From the NCBI RefSeq assembly GCF_009900745.1, contig NZ_WXVU01000004.1, positions 1 to 64,000 of the forward strand: a stretch of 64,000 nucleotides of DNA, given 5' to 3'. The position numbers and the translations under genes are program-made. This DNA is from Chryseobacterium sp. c4a (GTDB taxonomy: Bacteria > Bacteroidota > Bacteroidia > Flavobacteriales > Weeksellaceae). Positions 45,972 through 55,212 of this stretch are shown here, in pieces. A model generated the notes under the pieces. It worked only from the letters and a program-made list of their open reading frames with translations. It was not told the DNA's origin and did not search any database. Position 1 is the stretch's first letter. Every line of letters starts with the position of its first letter.

Positions 45972-47117
45972 TTATACTGATTTTAAAATAATTTTCCCTT
46001 TTTTGGACTGTGTAAAAATAAGGTAATCATTTCCACCATCTTTCAAACCATATTTTTTCTTGATTTCTTCAGGCTTCAGAGGATAATTTTTTGAAATAAT
46101 ATTGAATTGTTCTTTCTTTTTAATCTTTTTAGAATCAACAACTTCCATTTCAAAAATTCTTCCTGGAAATTCGTTTAGTTTTTCAGCAGAAGTATAAAGA
46201 TGGGTATTGGGATGTAGTTTTTTAATTCCAAATTTTTCAGAAATTAAATTAAAAATTCCAGCCTTTAGAATAGAATTATTAGGGATATAAATGAATTTTT
46301 CAGGTTCAGTATATTGCGATTGGGCATTTTCTTCTTCCCCAAATATAAAACTAAAGGGAGATTCTCCGCTGTCAAGATTCACACAGTTGCAAATAATCTC
46401 TTTTTTATTTTCTCCAGATAAGAAGACCACAATCTCTTTTACATCATTTTTAAGAGCAATAATGTCAATCCTGAAAATGGGAGGTAAAACTGAAATAAGA
46501 TACTTCAGATCGATCAAGGGAGAAAGCTTAATCATCACCTGATTTGATATTGACAATAACTTTTCCTGGATTTCAAGAATATTGGGGGAAAGATCTTCTA
46601 AAAGAAAGACTTTATTCTTATTCTGGTCTCTTCTGGCCGGATCCAAATAAATAGTATCAAAATTTTCCTGGTTTTCATTCAAAAAATCTTCTAATTTCTG
46701 ATTGATAAACCTTGCTTTCTTTCCAAGTGTATTCCAATTGTGTTCAACGATCTCTAAAAGCTCTGTATTTTGCTCTATTAAAGTGATATCATCAAAATTT
46801 TGAGATAAATAATAGGCATCTATTCCAAAACCGCTGGTAAGGTCAATAAATTTTTTACCTTTTAAAATCTCTGATTTATAAAGAGCGGTTTTTTCAGAGG
46901 ATGATTGCTCCATATTAAGCTGTGGAGGAAAAATTATACCATCCTGCAATAAAAAGGGGAATTTTTTCTCTGCTACCTGCTTTCCTTTAATTTGTTGTAC
47001 AATCTCCTGCATAGAAACCTCAGGAAATGTAGATTTTTTCAGTAGTAGGGAGTGCAGATCTGTTTTTAGATTTGCATTGATATAGTCTTGAACGTCTTTA
47101 TTTAATAATTTAACCAC
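45972..47117 (-). CDS. Class I SAM-dependent methyltransferase with THUMP-like domain
   Basis: The 381-residue protein has an N-terminal helical part (1-80) and a Rossmann methyltransferase core with KFIDLTSGFGIDAYYLS (SAM loop) and a catalytic-site-like IYLDPARRD. A C-terminal THUMP-like region follows (GIKKLHPNTHLYTS, ISKNYPLKPEEIKKKYGLKD). The combination is found in RNA methyltransferases; the substrate is unknown. The only in-frame start is a GTG at 47115-47117, which lies inside the left inverted repeat of the unit at 47112-47762; a TAA sits two codons earlier. Confidence 0.8.
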   Translation of the reverse strand: MVKLLNKDVQDYINANLKTDLHSLLLKKSTFPEVSMQEIVQQIKGKQVAEKKFPFLLQDGIIFPPQLNMEQSSSEKTALYKSEILKGKKFIDLTSGFGIDAYYLSQNFDDITLIEQNTELLEIVEHNWNTLGKKARFINQKLEDFLNENQENFDTIYLDPARRDQNKNKVFLLEDLSPNILEIQEKLLSISNQVMIKLSPLIDLKYLISVLPPIFRIDIIALKNDVKEIVVFLSGENKKEIICNCVNLDSGESPFSFIFGEEENAQSQYTEPEKFIYIPNNSILKAGIFNLISEKFGIKKLHPNTHLYTSAEKLNEFPGRIFEMEVVDSKKIKKKEQFNIISKNYPLKPEEIKKKYGLKDGGNDYLIFTQSKKGKIILKSV

Positions 47118-47140
47118 AGATTACACAGATTTTCACAGAT
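47112..47140. repeat. Left 29-bp inverted repeat of the GxxExxY unit
   Basis: AACCACAGATTACACAGATT plus TTCACAGAT (29 bases) matches the reverse complement of 47734-47762 with one mismatch. It contains three spaced ACAGAT words. Confidence 0.85.
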
Positions 47141-47257
47141 AATTATTTTTTAGCTCTATTCAAACTTAGTTCTAAATAAAACTAGAATTAATATTGCGGA
47201 TTAGAAAGTGTTTCTAATTTTTTCAAGTATTACTTTTTATCAATTTTTTATATTTTT

Positions 47258-47687
47258 TTAATCCAGATTACCATTTATTTTTCTGAATATACTTTTGCTA
47301 ATATAATCAGTATTAAAATTGACTAAAATTCCTAATTTCAAATTTGTAAGCTTTAAATAAGTTAGCAATTGTTGGTGATGAATATTTGAAATTTCATTGA
47401 CTGCCTTAATTTCTATAATCACTTTATTTTCAACAATAATATCGGCAATAAAACTGGATTCAATAGAAATGCCCCCTATATTTAATTTTCATTGGAACCT
47501 GAGTCTCAACTTTCAAACCAATATTTTCAAGCTCATAAGCTAAAACTTTTTCATAAACCTTCTCTAAAAGACCTGGTCCAAGCCCAGTATATACAGAAAA
47601 TATAGATTTTCTGATATTAATTACTCCCGAATTATACAAAGTAATAATTTCAATATTTTCTGAATCAATTTTATCTGATTCTTCTAT
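47258..47687 (-). pseudogene. Frameshifted GxxExxY protein gene (PD-(D/E)XK-like)
   Basis: The minus strand encodes GLGPGLLEKVYEKVLAYELE, the GxxExxY signature, then ETQVPMKIKYRG. A run of five G (47472-47476) shifts the frame; removing one base gives YRGISIESSFIADIIVENKV and IIEIKAVNEISNIHHQQLL, with the D...ExK catalytic pattern of PD-(D/E)XK nuclease folds. The frame closes at 47258. No good start codon remains (ATA at 47685 where ATG is expected). The gene is dead as read, unless the G run is a sequencing error. It is bracketed by 29-bp inverted repeats. Confidence 0.8.
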
Positions 47688-47733
47688 CTAATGAGATTAT
47701 AATATGAAAAATCACAGAATCTTATACGTAATC

Positions 47734-47762
47734 ATCTGTGAAAATCTGTGTAATCCGTGGTT
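47734..47762. repeat. Right 29-bp inverted repeat of the GxxExxY unit
   Basis: ATCTGTGAAAATCTGTGTAA plus TCCGTGGTT mirrors 47112-47140 with one mismatch. It ends 10 bases before the mutA stop codon region. Confidence 0.85.
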
Positions 47763-47771
47763 TAAAAAAGG

Positions 47772-48935
47772 TTATTCAAACATTTCTGCCCAGCGAACAG
47801 CTTTAATTTCTTTTTCGTTGTATAGATCTGCAATAGACTTTTTAACGTCTAATTTGGGGTATAAATTAACTCCGATCAGTTTAATTTTTCCTTCTTCGAT
47901 CCATGCCTGCTCTTCAATAGCGTGATCATAAATCTTTTTCTGAATAATTCCCTGCTTCAAAAGCTCAAGATAACCACCTGCTTCTTCCATTTCCACAAAC
48001 AAAGCCCAGGACTTGTCTGCAATCTGCTGGGTGATATCTTCAACATAATAGCTTCCGTTAGCAGCGTCTTCAAATACGTTAATAATACTTTCGTAAGCTA
48101 ATACAATCTGTTGCTTGAAAGAAATTTCTTCAGAGTTATCTGTACTTCTAGCGACAAGATAATTGTTGGTAAAAACAGCATCTGCCCCACCAATCATCGC
48201 TGAAGCAAGTTCCAGTGTAGAACGGATCAGATTATTTTCATTATCGGAAACCGCTTTATTTCTAAGGGAAGTCTCTGCAAAAATGTAGGGAACTTCATCA
48301 AGGTCGTATTCTTTGGAAAGTTGATTAAAAACCATTTTAAAGGCTCTCAATTTTGCCATTTCAAAGAAATAATTACCTCCCACAGCGATTTTGAAAATCA
48401 ATTTATTAAAAATATCAGCACCATATACTTCTACTAGTTCTTTTGTTTTTGCTAAAGCTATTCCTAATTGCTGATAGATGGCAGCTCCGGCATTCTGATG
48501 TAAGGAAATATCTATACAAATACTTCTTTTAAATCCTTTTGACAATAATTCCTTAGCTAGCTGATCATCAATAGTTGCCTCTTTTTCGTTAAAAACATCA
48601 ATTAAAGAAAAATATTGATCTTCTTCCTGGGGACTGATGTGCCCTGCAAGGTCTTTGTTGTTGACAAAAATGGTCTTCTCTGTCAGATGTTCTACATTCT
48701 GATCCAGCAAAAATGCAAATACTTCATCTTCCAGACTTTCATGATATCTGGCTACCAAATGGGTGCTTTCTTCAACTCTTGGCAGGTTTGCCAAAGGCTT
48801 CTTAACATCTGTATAGAAAGGTTTTACATCTATTCCCTCTAGATTTTCCTTTTCGAGAATAGGGTAAATATCTTCTGTTTTAAGCTGTTTTTTTACTAAA
48901 TTTTCCCAGTTTGGAAGGGTAGCTGTATTTGACAT
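47772..48935 (-). CDS. mutA: Methylmalonyl-CoA mutase, small-subunit type
   Basis: The 387-residue protein matches the mutase TIM-barrel domain without the C-terminal cobalamin domain. Landmarks are DISLHQNAGAAIYQQLGIAL, KIAVGGNYFFEMAKLRAFK, YIFAETSLRNKAVSD and DAANGSYYVEDITQQIADK. The small subunit is structural and needs a large catalytic subunit (MutB) to turn succinyl-CoA into methylmalonyl-CoA. mutB is often next door but is not in this window; the mobile-looking unit at 47112-47762 follows instead. ftsB and udk precede it on the same strand. Confidence 0.85.
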   Translation of the reverse strand: MSNTATLPNWENLVKKQLKTEDIYPILEKENLEGIDVKPFYTDVKKPLANLPRVEESTHLVARYHESLEDEVFAFLLDQNVEHLTEKTIFVNNKDLAGHISPQEEDQYFSLIDVFNEKEATIDDQLAKELLSKGFKRSICIDISLHQNAGAAIYQQLGIALAKTKELVEVYGADIFNKLIFKIAVGGNYFFEMAKLRAFKMVFNQLSKEYDLDEVPYIFAETSLRNKAVSDNENNLIRSTLELASAMIGGADAVFTNNYLVARSTDNSEEISFKQQIVLAYESIINVFEDAANGSYYVEDITQQIADKSWALFVEMEEAGGYLELLKQGIIQKKIYDHAIEEQAWIEEGKIKLIGVNLYPKLDVKKSIADLYNEKEIKAVRWAEMFE

Positions 48936-49003
48936 TAGTTTTATTTAGGTTGTGAATTGTCAAAGGGGAATTGATGAACTCCCCCTGGTGACCTATTCTA
49001 TTA

Positions 49004-49360
49004 TTATTTTTTAGCGACTTTTGTACTGTCTACCACCAGAATGAAGATTTCTTCATTTGGTTTCTTCATAAAATAATTTTCTCTTGCATACTTTTCCTTT
49101 TCTGACTTGTTATTCATCAATTTTTTATAGAAGGCATCATTCTTTTCGTATTCTTTTTTGTAATACTCCAATTGATCTTCATATTTATGAATCTCACCAT
49201 TCAGTTCGTTAATGACAAGAAATGAGGTTTTGTCGAAGAAAATCATCCATACCAAGAACAAACAGATCGTAATGGTATACTTATTCAACACATATTTTTG
49301 GATAAGTTTGAATGTTTCAGATTTCGGCTGAATGTCTTTGATAAGGTTATTTTCTTCCAT
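49004..49360 (-). CDS. Septum formation initiator (FtsB/DivIC-like)
   Basis: The 118-residue protein has one membrane helix (about residues 27-48: NKYTITICLFLVWMIFFDKT) followed by a coiled coil (NELNGEIHKYEDQLEYYKKE) and the family end ARENYFMKKPNEEIFILVVD. It would join FtsL and FtsQ in the divisome. It begins 5 bases after the udk stop codon, so the two are coupled. Confidence 0.85.
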   Translation of the reverse strand: MEENNLIKDIQPKSETFKLIQKYVLNKYTITICLFLVWMIFFDKTSFLVINELNGEIHKYEDQLEYYKKEYEKNDAFYKKLMNNKSEKEKYARENYFMKKPNEEIFILVVDSTKVAKK

Positions 49361-49365
49361 TTTTT

Positions 49366-49980
49366 TTAATGTTTTCTCAACGAGTTTTTAATAACAGTAG
49401 TTAAAAAATCAATCGCTACGGAATTCTGTTTCATATTTGGGATAATAAGATCCGCCTCGTTCTTAGAGGGCTCAATAAATTCCTGGTGCATTGGTTTTAA
49501 AGTAGTCTGATAGCGGTGTAAAACTTCGCTCAGATCTCTTCCTCTTTCCTGAGTGTCTCTCCTGATCCTCCTGATCAGCCTTTCATCAGAATCTGCGTGA
49601 ACAAAAACCTTCAGGTCAAATTCTTTCAGTAATTCTTTATTGGTAAGAACCAAAATTCCCTCTACTACCAATACGTTCTTAGGTTCTACAGTGACGTGAT
49701 CTCCAGTTCTGGAATGTGTTACAAAGCTATAAATCGGCTGTTCTATCGGCTCATTGTTTTTTAAAGCTTTTACGTGTTTTATCAGTAAATCAAAATCTAT
49801 CGACTTCGGATGGTCATAATTTAAAGCCTCTCTTTCCGTCAATGTAAGACCTTGGTTGTCGTGATAATAATTATCCTGAGAAAGGATATTCATTCCTTCG
49901 ATATCAAGCTGCTGAAGTATCTTATCAACAACTGTAGTTTTGCCGGATCCTGTCCCACCGGCAATTCCTATTACAAGCAT
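49366..49980 (-). CDS. udk: Uridine kinase
   Basis: The 204-residue protein has the P-loop GIAGGTGSGKTTVVDK at the start, the uridine site region LSQDNYYHDN, and the DHPKSIDFDLL and FVHADSDERLIRRIRRDT (lid) segments. It phosphorylates uridine and cytidine with ATP or GTP in pyrimidine salvage. It is the first gene of a udk-ftsB-mutA unit. The same window also has a nucleoside symporter (36761-38143). Confidence 0.94.
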   Translation of the reverse strand: MLVIGIAGGTGSGKTTVVDKILQQLDIEGMNILSQDNYYHDNQGLTLTEREALNYDHPKSIDFDLLIKHVKALKNNEPIEQPIYSFVTHSRTGDHVTVEPKNVLVVEGILVLTNKELLKEFDLKVFVHADSDERLIRRIRRDTQERGRDLSEVLHRYQTTLKPMHQEFIEPSKNEADLIIPNMKQNSVAIDFLTTVIKNSLRKH

Positions 49981-50157
49981 TGTTTTTTTGTTTCTTTATA
50001 GTTGGTACAAATATACTATTTTAGATAAAATGTAGCAATGTAAGAGTATTGAGAAATTAAAAGATTAAAGCATTTAAAGATTAAAAGATTTCCCGGAATG
50101 TCGTCATTCTTTGTGATGTATTGTTATTACTCGATTTTCACCTCTGAATTCAATAAA

Positions 50158-50186
50158 AAAAACCGACAATTAACTTGTCGGTTTTT
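50158..50186. terminator. Terminator of the clpS unit
   Basis: The 12-bp stem AAAAACCGACAA / TTGTCGGTTTTT with a 5-base loop lies directly beside the clpS stop codon on the minus strand. Confidence 0.9.
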
Positions 50187-50189
50187 ATT

Positions 50190-50495
50190 TTATACGATTT
50201 CACTCGTTAATTCTCGTGAAAGTAATTTTTCGTGCATGGGCTTCAAAAGATCCAATGAGCCTGTTTTTACAGTACATTTGCCCTTATAGTGGACAAGAAT
50301 TGTACATTGCTCTGCCTGTTCTAATGTATGCTTGCATATTTCAATCAGGCTGTCGATCACATAATCGAAGGTATGAATATCATCATTATGCAACACCAGT
50401 TTGTAGACTTCATCTGTATCATCCAGTACAAGAACTTCTTCTTCATACTGTCGTTTCGGATCTTCGTAGTCTCTTATCGTATTATAAAAATTCAT
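50190..50495 (-). CDS. clpS: ATP-dependent Clp protease adaptor ClpS
   Basis: The 101-residue protein has the ClpS fold signatures YKLVLHNDDIHTFDYVIDSL (N-degron pocket) and HYKGKCTVKTGSLDLLKPMH. It binds ClpA/ClpC and delivers N-end-rule substrates. The usual N-terminal tail is present (about 30 residues, acidic). It starts 11 bases after the stop codon of the CNNM protein gene, so the two share a transcript. Confidence 0.93.
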   Translation of the reverse strand: MNFYNTIRDYEDPKRQYEEEVLVLDDTDEVYKLVLHNDDIHTFDYVIDSLIEICKHTLEQAEQCTILVHYKGKCTVKTGSLDLLKPMHEKLLSRELTSEIV

Positions 50496-50506
50496 TCTTA
50501 GTTGTT

Positions 50507-51865
50507 TTAAACTTCACCAATCTTTTCTGCTAAACTATCAATAGCATTAGGCTCCTGGTATATCAATTCAACGAGTTCTACACTCTTATTGTTCATCTTC
50601 AGAATTTTGAAATGATAGTCATCCAGATCAAATTCCTGGTTTTCTTCAGGAATTTCTTCCAGTTCATAAAGAATAAATCCGGCCAGCGAGTTGTATTCGC
50701 TTTCTTCTGAAAGAGGGAGCTTCTTAGGTAAAAATTCATTGATTTCATCCAAAGGCTGAGTGGCCTGTACCCAATAGGTATTATCTGCTATTTTATCCAC
50801 GATTTTTTCTTCGTCATCTTCTTCATCCTGAATTTCTCCTACAAGCTCTTCAAGGATATCCTCAAGAGTAATAATCCCTTCAGTTCCTCCAAATTCATCA
50901 ATAACGATAGCAATATGCTGTTTTTTCAATTGGAAAGTTTTCAATAAGTCTGAAACTTTTTTACTTTCCACTACGAAAAAGGCATCACGCATTAAGTCTT
51001 TAAGATCTTCATGATCCAGATCTCCTTTTCTTTTAACAAATTCTCTTATAATTTCCTTGGTGTAGAAAATTCCGATCACATTGTCAATAGAATCAATATA
51101 TACAGGGATACGGGAATACCCACTGTCCATAATCTTATTAATAATGTCGTTCACATCTTCTTCAAAGTCGATGGAAGTAATATTTTGTCTTGGAACCATG
51201 ATCTGTTTTGCAGAGTGATCTGTAAAATCAAATGCATTTTTAATAATCTCATAGTTCTCTTCCTCAATCTCACCACTGTCTGCACTTTGTTTTACCAAAA
51301 GCTGAAGTTCTTCTGTAGAGTGAATTTCCTGCTCAGAAGCCGGGTGAATCTTGATAAGTCTAAGGAAACCATTAGACATAGAGTTCATTAACCAGATAAA
51401 CGGTTTAAAGATGGTATAGAAAACTCTCAACGGAACAGCAGTTGCCATTGTTGTAGATTCTGATTTTCTGATCGCTATTGATTTAGGGATAAGTTCTCCA
51501 AATACAATATGCATAATGGTAATCAACACAAAGCTGGTTACTACTGAAACGGTAGTAATCGTCGTTTGGGTTAAATCAACATTTAAAGAGTGAAAAATAT
51601 TTTCAACGATATGGTGTAAGGCACTCTCTCCTACCCAACCCAGGGCAAGGGAAGCCAACGTAATTCCTAATTGTGTTGCGGAAAGATATTCATCAAGGTG
51701 TTTGATGATATGTTCTGCCTGTTTTGCCATAGAATCCCCTTCTGCGGCTTTTAACTGAATTTGAGAGTAACGAACTTTAACAATTGAAAATTCTGCGGCT
51801 ACGAAGAAGCCATTTAGTAAAACAAGAAATAAGGCCAGCAAAAGCCTGACTATGTCCGAGTCCAT
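50507..51865 (-). CDS. CNNM/CBS-domain transporter-like protein (hemolysin C family)
   Basis: The 452-residue protein has a DUF21/CNNM membrane part (residues 1-190, with NGFFVAAEFSIVKVR and LGWVGESALHHI) and a CBS pair (IMVPRQNITSIDFEEDVNDI, then SGYSRIPVYIDSIDNVIGIF). A C-terminal CorC/HlyC domain follows (ILEELVGEIQDEEDDEE, SEYNSLAGFILYELEEI). Members handle magnesium or cobalt efflux. A gliding-type GldE is a related alternative, but no other gld gene is near. Confidence 0.88.
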   Translation of the reverse strand: MDSDIVRLLLALFLVLLNGFFVAAEFSIVKVRYSQIQLKAAEGDSMAKQAEHIIKHLDEYLSATQLGITLASLALGWVGESALHHIVENIFHSLNVDLTQTTITTVSVVTSFVLITIMHIVFGELIPKSIAIRKSESTTMATAVPLRVFYTIFKPFIWLMNSMSNGFLRLIKIHPASEQEIHSTEELQLLVKQSADSGEIEEENYEIIKNAFDFTDHSAKQIMVPRQNITSIDFEEDVNDIINKIMDSGYSRIPVYIDSIDNVIGIFYTKEIIREFVKRKGDLDHEDLKDLMRDAFFVVESKKVSDLLKTFQLKKQHIAIVIDEFGGTEGIITLEDILEELVGEIQDEEDDEEKIVDKIADNTYWVQATQPLDEINEFLPKKLPLSEESEYNSLAGFILYELEEIPEENQEFDLDDYHFKILKMNNKSVELVELIYQEPNAIDSLAEKIGEV

Positions 51866-52086
51866 TTAGAAGTTGTATAAATTTTATTAGGTACAAAGAT
51901 ATGCAAAATAAAAATAACCTGAATCTTGGATAGATTATTTCAATAGAGGAATTTTTAAGGAAAAAAAACAGCTTCATAAAACCTGCCTATTTTGCAATAA
52001 AAAAAATAATCGGATATATGAATTGTTTTTACAGAATAAGATAATTTTTGAAAGCTTAATAAGCGTTTTTAACCTTTAGAAACGAA

Positions 52087-52113
52087 AAAAGCATCGATAA
52101 GATCGATGCTTTT
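52087..52113. terminator. Terminator of the ATP synthase operon
   Basis: The 12-bp stem AAAAGCATCGAT / ATCGATGCTTTT with a 3-base loop lies 23 bases after the atpG stop codon on the minus strand. The upstream gap 51866-52086 holds no gene. Confidence 0.9.
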
Positions 52114-52135
52114 AGTTGTATGTTAAAATAATTCT

Positions 52136-52999
52136 TTATGAATTTTTTAAAGCTTCTGCTCCGGAAACAATTTCCAAGATTTCGTTGGTAATTGCAGCCT
52201 GTCTTGCTTTGTTGTAGAAAATTTTAAGATCATTTCTCAAAGCTTCTGCGTTATCTGTAGCTTTATGCATTGCAGTCATTCTTGCTCCGTGTTCAGAGGC
52301 TACTGAATCTAAGATTGCTTTGAAAACCTGAGTTTTAATAGACTTAGGGATCAAGTTATCTAAGATCTCTGCTCTGTTTGGTTCGAAGATATAATCTGTT
52401 TCAACCTGTGGCTCTGTAGTTTCAGGCATTGAGATTGGAAGAAGTTGTTCTGTAGTTACCTCTTGAGTAGCTGCATTAACGAATTTGTTATAAATAACAT
52501 AAACTTCGTCAAATTTACCTTCTTTGAAGCTTGTCATAACACCTTCAGTGATATGAGCAACTGCATCAAAATTCAGGTTATCATAAACAGAACTTCCATT
52601 AGCATATACTGAACGATTTCTTCTTACAGCATCATATACTTTTTTACCTACAGGAAGAACTTCAATCTCATACTGAGAGTTGTTCTGGAACTGAAGGTTA
52701 AGCTCTTTTACAATCGAAGAGTTAAAAGCTCCTGCAAGACCTCTGTTTGAAGTAACAGCGATGAAAAGTATTCTTTTAACCTCTCTTTTCTGAGCATATA
52801 CAGAAACCTGGTCAGGATCAGAGCTAGAATTTACATTCTGGATAAGCTCCTGTAATTTTTCAGAATAAGGTCTTAACATTACGATTGCGTCTTGTGCTTT
52901 TTTAAGTTTCGCTGCGGAAACCATCTTCATAGCACGTGTAATCTGCATCGTAGATGAAATTGACGTAATTCTGCCTCGTATTTCTTTTAAGTTTGCCAT
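52136..52999 (-). CDS. atpG: ATP synthase F1, gamma subunit
   Basis: The 287-residue protein starts MANLKEIRGRITSISSTMQI, the classic gamma N-terminal helix, and ends RQAAITNEILEIVSGAEALK, the other strand of the rotor coiled coil. It turns inside the alpha-beta ring. It is the last gene of the unit atpBEFHAG and follows atpA after a 77-base gap with a hairpin. atpD and atpC are elsewhere, as is common in Bacteroidota. Confidence 0.96.
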   Translation of the reverse strand: MANLKEIRGRITSISSTMQITRAMKMVSAAKLKKAQDAIVMLRPYSEKLQELIQNVNSSSDPDQVSVYAQKREVKRILFIAVTSNRGLAGAFNSSIVKELNLQFQNNSQYEIEVLPVGKKVYDAVRRNRSVYANGSSVYDNLNFDAVAHITEGVMTSFKEGKFDEVYVIYNKFVNAATQEVTTEQLLPISMPETTEPQVETDYIFEPNRAEILDNLIPKSIKTQVFKAILDSVASEHGARMTAMHKATDNAEALRNDLKIFYNKARQAAITNEILEIVSGAEALKNS

Positions 53000-53028
53000 T
53001 AATTTGGGTTCAAAGTTTAAGGTCTAAA

Positions 53029-53065
53029 GTTTAAGGCTTAAAACATTATATTTTAAACCTTAAAC
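53029..53065 (-). other. Hairpin between atpA and atpG
   Basis: GTTTAAGGcTTAAAA and its partner TTTTAAaCCTTAAAC pair over about 14 positions with one mismatch. The two arms sit in a stretch of TTTAAGG words (53010-53065) in the 77-base gap. It has no T run strong enough for a full terminator. It may stabilise or attenuate the mRNA. Confidence 0.5.
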
Positions 53066-53076
53066 ATTGAATTTTT

Positions 53077-54654
53077 TTAGTTGTATTTAGAAGCTAAATC
53101 GTTAGCTGCCTGCTTAAGAACGCTTGTAATATCGTTATCAATTTTCCCAGACTTGATAGCAGCCATAGTATCAGGGTGCTTAGATCTTAGGAACTCGATA
53201 TACTCATGTTGGAATTCTTTAATCTTGTTCAATGGAACGTTTCTCATTAAGTTTTCTGTTCCAGCATATACGATCGCTACCTGACTGTCTACAGGAAGTG
53301 GTGCATTTACCGGCTGCTTAAGGATTTCTACGTTTCTTTCTCCTTTAGAGATTACTGCTAAAGTAGAAGCATCAAGGTCAGAACCGAATTTAGCAAACGC
53401 TTCAAGTTCTTTATATTGAGCCTGGTCTAATTTAAGAGTACCAGATACTTTTTTCATTGACTTGATCTGAGCGTTACCTCCTACTCTCGATACAGAGATA
53501 CCAACGTTGATCGCTGGACGAACCCCTGAGTTGAATAGATCAGACTCCAAGAAGATCTGTCCGTCAGTAATAGAGATTACGTTAGTTGGGATATACGCAG
53601 AAACGTCACCTGCCTGAGTTTCGATGATTGGAAGAGCAGTTAATGAACCACCACCTTTCACGATTGGCTTAAGAGATTCTGGCAAATCGTTCATTTGCTT
53701 AGCAATTTCGTCATCAGCGATTACTTTTGCAGCTCTTTCCAATAGTCTTGAGTGAAGATAGAAAACGTCTCCAGGGTAAGCTTCACGGCCCGGTGGTCTT
53801 CTCAATAGTAGAGAAAGCTCACGGTAAGCAACAGCTTGTTTAGATAAATCATCATAAACGATAAGCGCTGGTCTACCAGTGTCTCTGAAGAACTCACCGA
53901 TAGAAGCTCCTGCCATTGCAGAATATACCTGCATTGGAACTGGATCTGATGCGTTAGCTGCAACGATTACCGTATAAGCTAAAGCTCCTTTATCAGAAAG
54001 TGTTTTAACGATTTGTGCTACAGTAGAAGCTTTCTGACCGATAGCAACATATATACAATATACTGGTTTACCAGCATCAAAGAATTCTTTTTGGTTGATG
54101 ATCGTATCGATCGCAACAGTAGTTTTACCTGTTTGTCTGTCACCGATGATAAGCTCTCTCTGACCTCTTCCTACAGGAATCATCGCATCAATTGCAACGA
54201 TACCAGATTGTAAAGGCTCAGTTACCGGTTGTCTGAAGATAACTCCAGGAGCTTTTCTTTCTAATGGCATTTCGTATAAATCTCCTGTGATAGGACCTTT
54301 ACCATCGATAGGGTTACCAAGAGTATCTACTACTCTTCCTAACATACCTTCTCCTACTTTAATAGAAGAGATTCTGTTTGTTCTTCTTACTGTATCCCCT
54401 TCTTTTACTAATTTACTTTCACCAAGTAGAGCAACACCTACGTTGTCTTCTTCAAGGTTAAGTACAATACCTTCTACATCACTAGAAAATTTCACCAACT
54501 CTCCGTATTGTACGTTTTCTAACCCGTATACACGAGCAATACCATCACCGATGGTTAAAACTGTACCTACTTCCTCAACGTTTGATTGAGTATCGAAGTT
54601 GGCCAATTGCTGTTTTAAGATCGCAGATACTTCTGCCGGATTTATTTCTGCCAT
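53077..54654 (-). CDS. atpA: ATP synthase F1, alpha subunit
   Basis: The 525-residue protein has the P-loop GDRQTGKT at 171-178, the catalytic-interface region [20 protein letters not shown] with its conserved Arg, and [20 protein letters not shown]. The length is normal. It follows atpH by 16 bases in the operon. The family assignment is secure. Confidence 0.98.
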   Translation of the reverse strand: MAEINPAEVSAILKQQLANFDTQSNVEEVGTVLTIGDGIARVYGLENVQYGELVKFSSDVEGIVLNLEEDNVGVALLGESKLVKEGDTVRRTNRISSIKVGEGMLGRVVDTLGNPIDGKGPITGDLYEMPLERKAPGVIFRQPVTEPLQSGIVAIDAMIPVGRGQRELIIGDRQTGKTTVAIDTIINQKEFFDAGKPVYCIYVAIGQKASTVAQIVKTLSDKGALAYTVIVAANASDPVPMQVYSAMAGASIGEFFRDTGRPALIVYDDLSKQAVAYRELSLLLRRPPGREAYPGDVFYLHSRLLERAAKVIADDEIAKQMNDLPESLKPIVKGGGSLTALPIIETQAGDVSAYIPTNVISITDGQIFLESDLFNSGVRPAINVGISVSRVGGNAQIKSMKKVSGTLKLDQAQYKELEAFAKFGSDLDASTLAVISKGERNVEILKQPVNAPLPVDSQVAIVYAGTENLMRNVPLNKIKEFQHEYIEFLRSKHPDTMAAIKSGKIDNDITSVLKQAANDLASKYN

Positions 54655-54670
54655 TGTATGGTTGTTTTTC

Positions 54671-55210
54671 TTAATTTAATTGAAAATCTTTTTTAACTTG
54701 GTTCAATTTGGTCTTCACAGACGCGTCTACCTGCTGGTCTCCTACTCTTAGGATGTATCCACCTAAAATATCTTGGTTGATGATAAGCTTCAAATCGAAG
54801 TTTGAATTAGCATTCACCAAGTTGGTAGATCTTAGAATCTGATCAATATTCTCTTTGGAAAGCTGAGTAGCTGTTGTAAGCGTTACTCTCTGTACTCCGT
54901 TGATGTCTTCAACTTTGTTGATAAATTCCTGAGCGATATTTTTCAATTGGCTTTCACGTCCGTGTTTAATAACCAATTTAATCAAATTCTGGGAAGATGC
55001 TGATAAACCTTTGAAAATTTCGTTTGCTACCTCTATTTTCTTTTTTGCATCAATGTAAGGTGTAAGGAAGAATTTGTTCAAATCCTTAGATTCAATCATG
55101 ATCTTCACTACATCTTTCATTTCAGAAAACACGGCAGCTGTTTGACCTGATTCATTCGTGAAATCAAGTAAACCCTGTGCGTATCTTTTCGCTACTTTAG
55201 ATGTAAGCAT
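54671..55210 (-). CDS. atpH: ATP synthase F1, delta subunit
   Basis: The 179-residue protein has the OSCP/delta helical N-terminal domain ([20 protein letters not shown]) and the typical C-terminal [20 protein letters not shown]. It links F1 to the stator stalk. It starts 2 bases after the atpF stop codon. Confidence 0.94.
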   Translation of the reverse strand: MLTSKVAKRYAQGLLDFTNESGQTAAVFSEMKDVVKIMIESKDLNKFFLTPYIDAKKKIEVANEIFKGLSASSQNLIKLVIKHGRESQLKNIAQEFINKVEDINGVQRVTLTTATQLSKENIDQILRSTNLVNANSNFDLKLIINQDILGGYILRVGDQQVDASVKTKLNQVKKDFQLN

Positions 55211-55212
55211 TC

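Noticed and set aside
50507..51865. Gliding motility protein GldE
   Set aside because: The domain layout is compatible, but no gld neighbours are present and clpS follows, so a general CNNM/CBS protein is safer.
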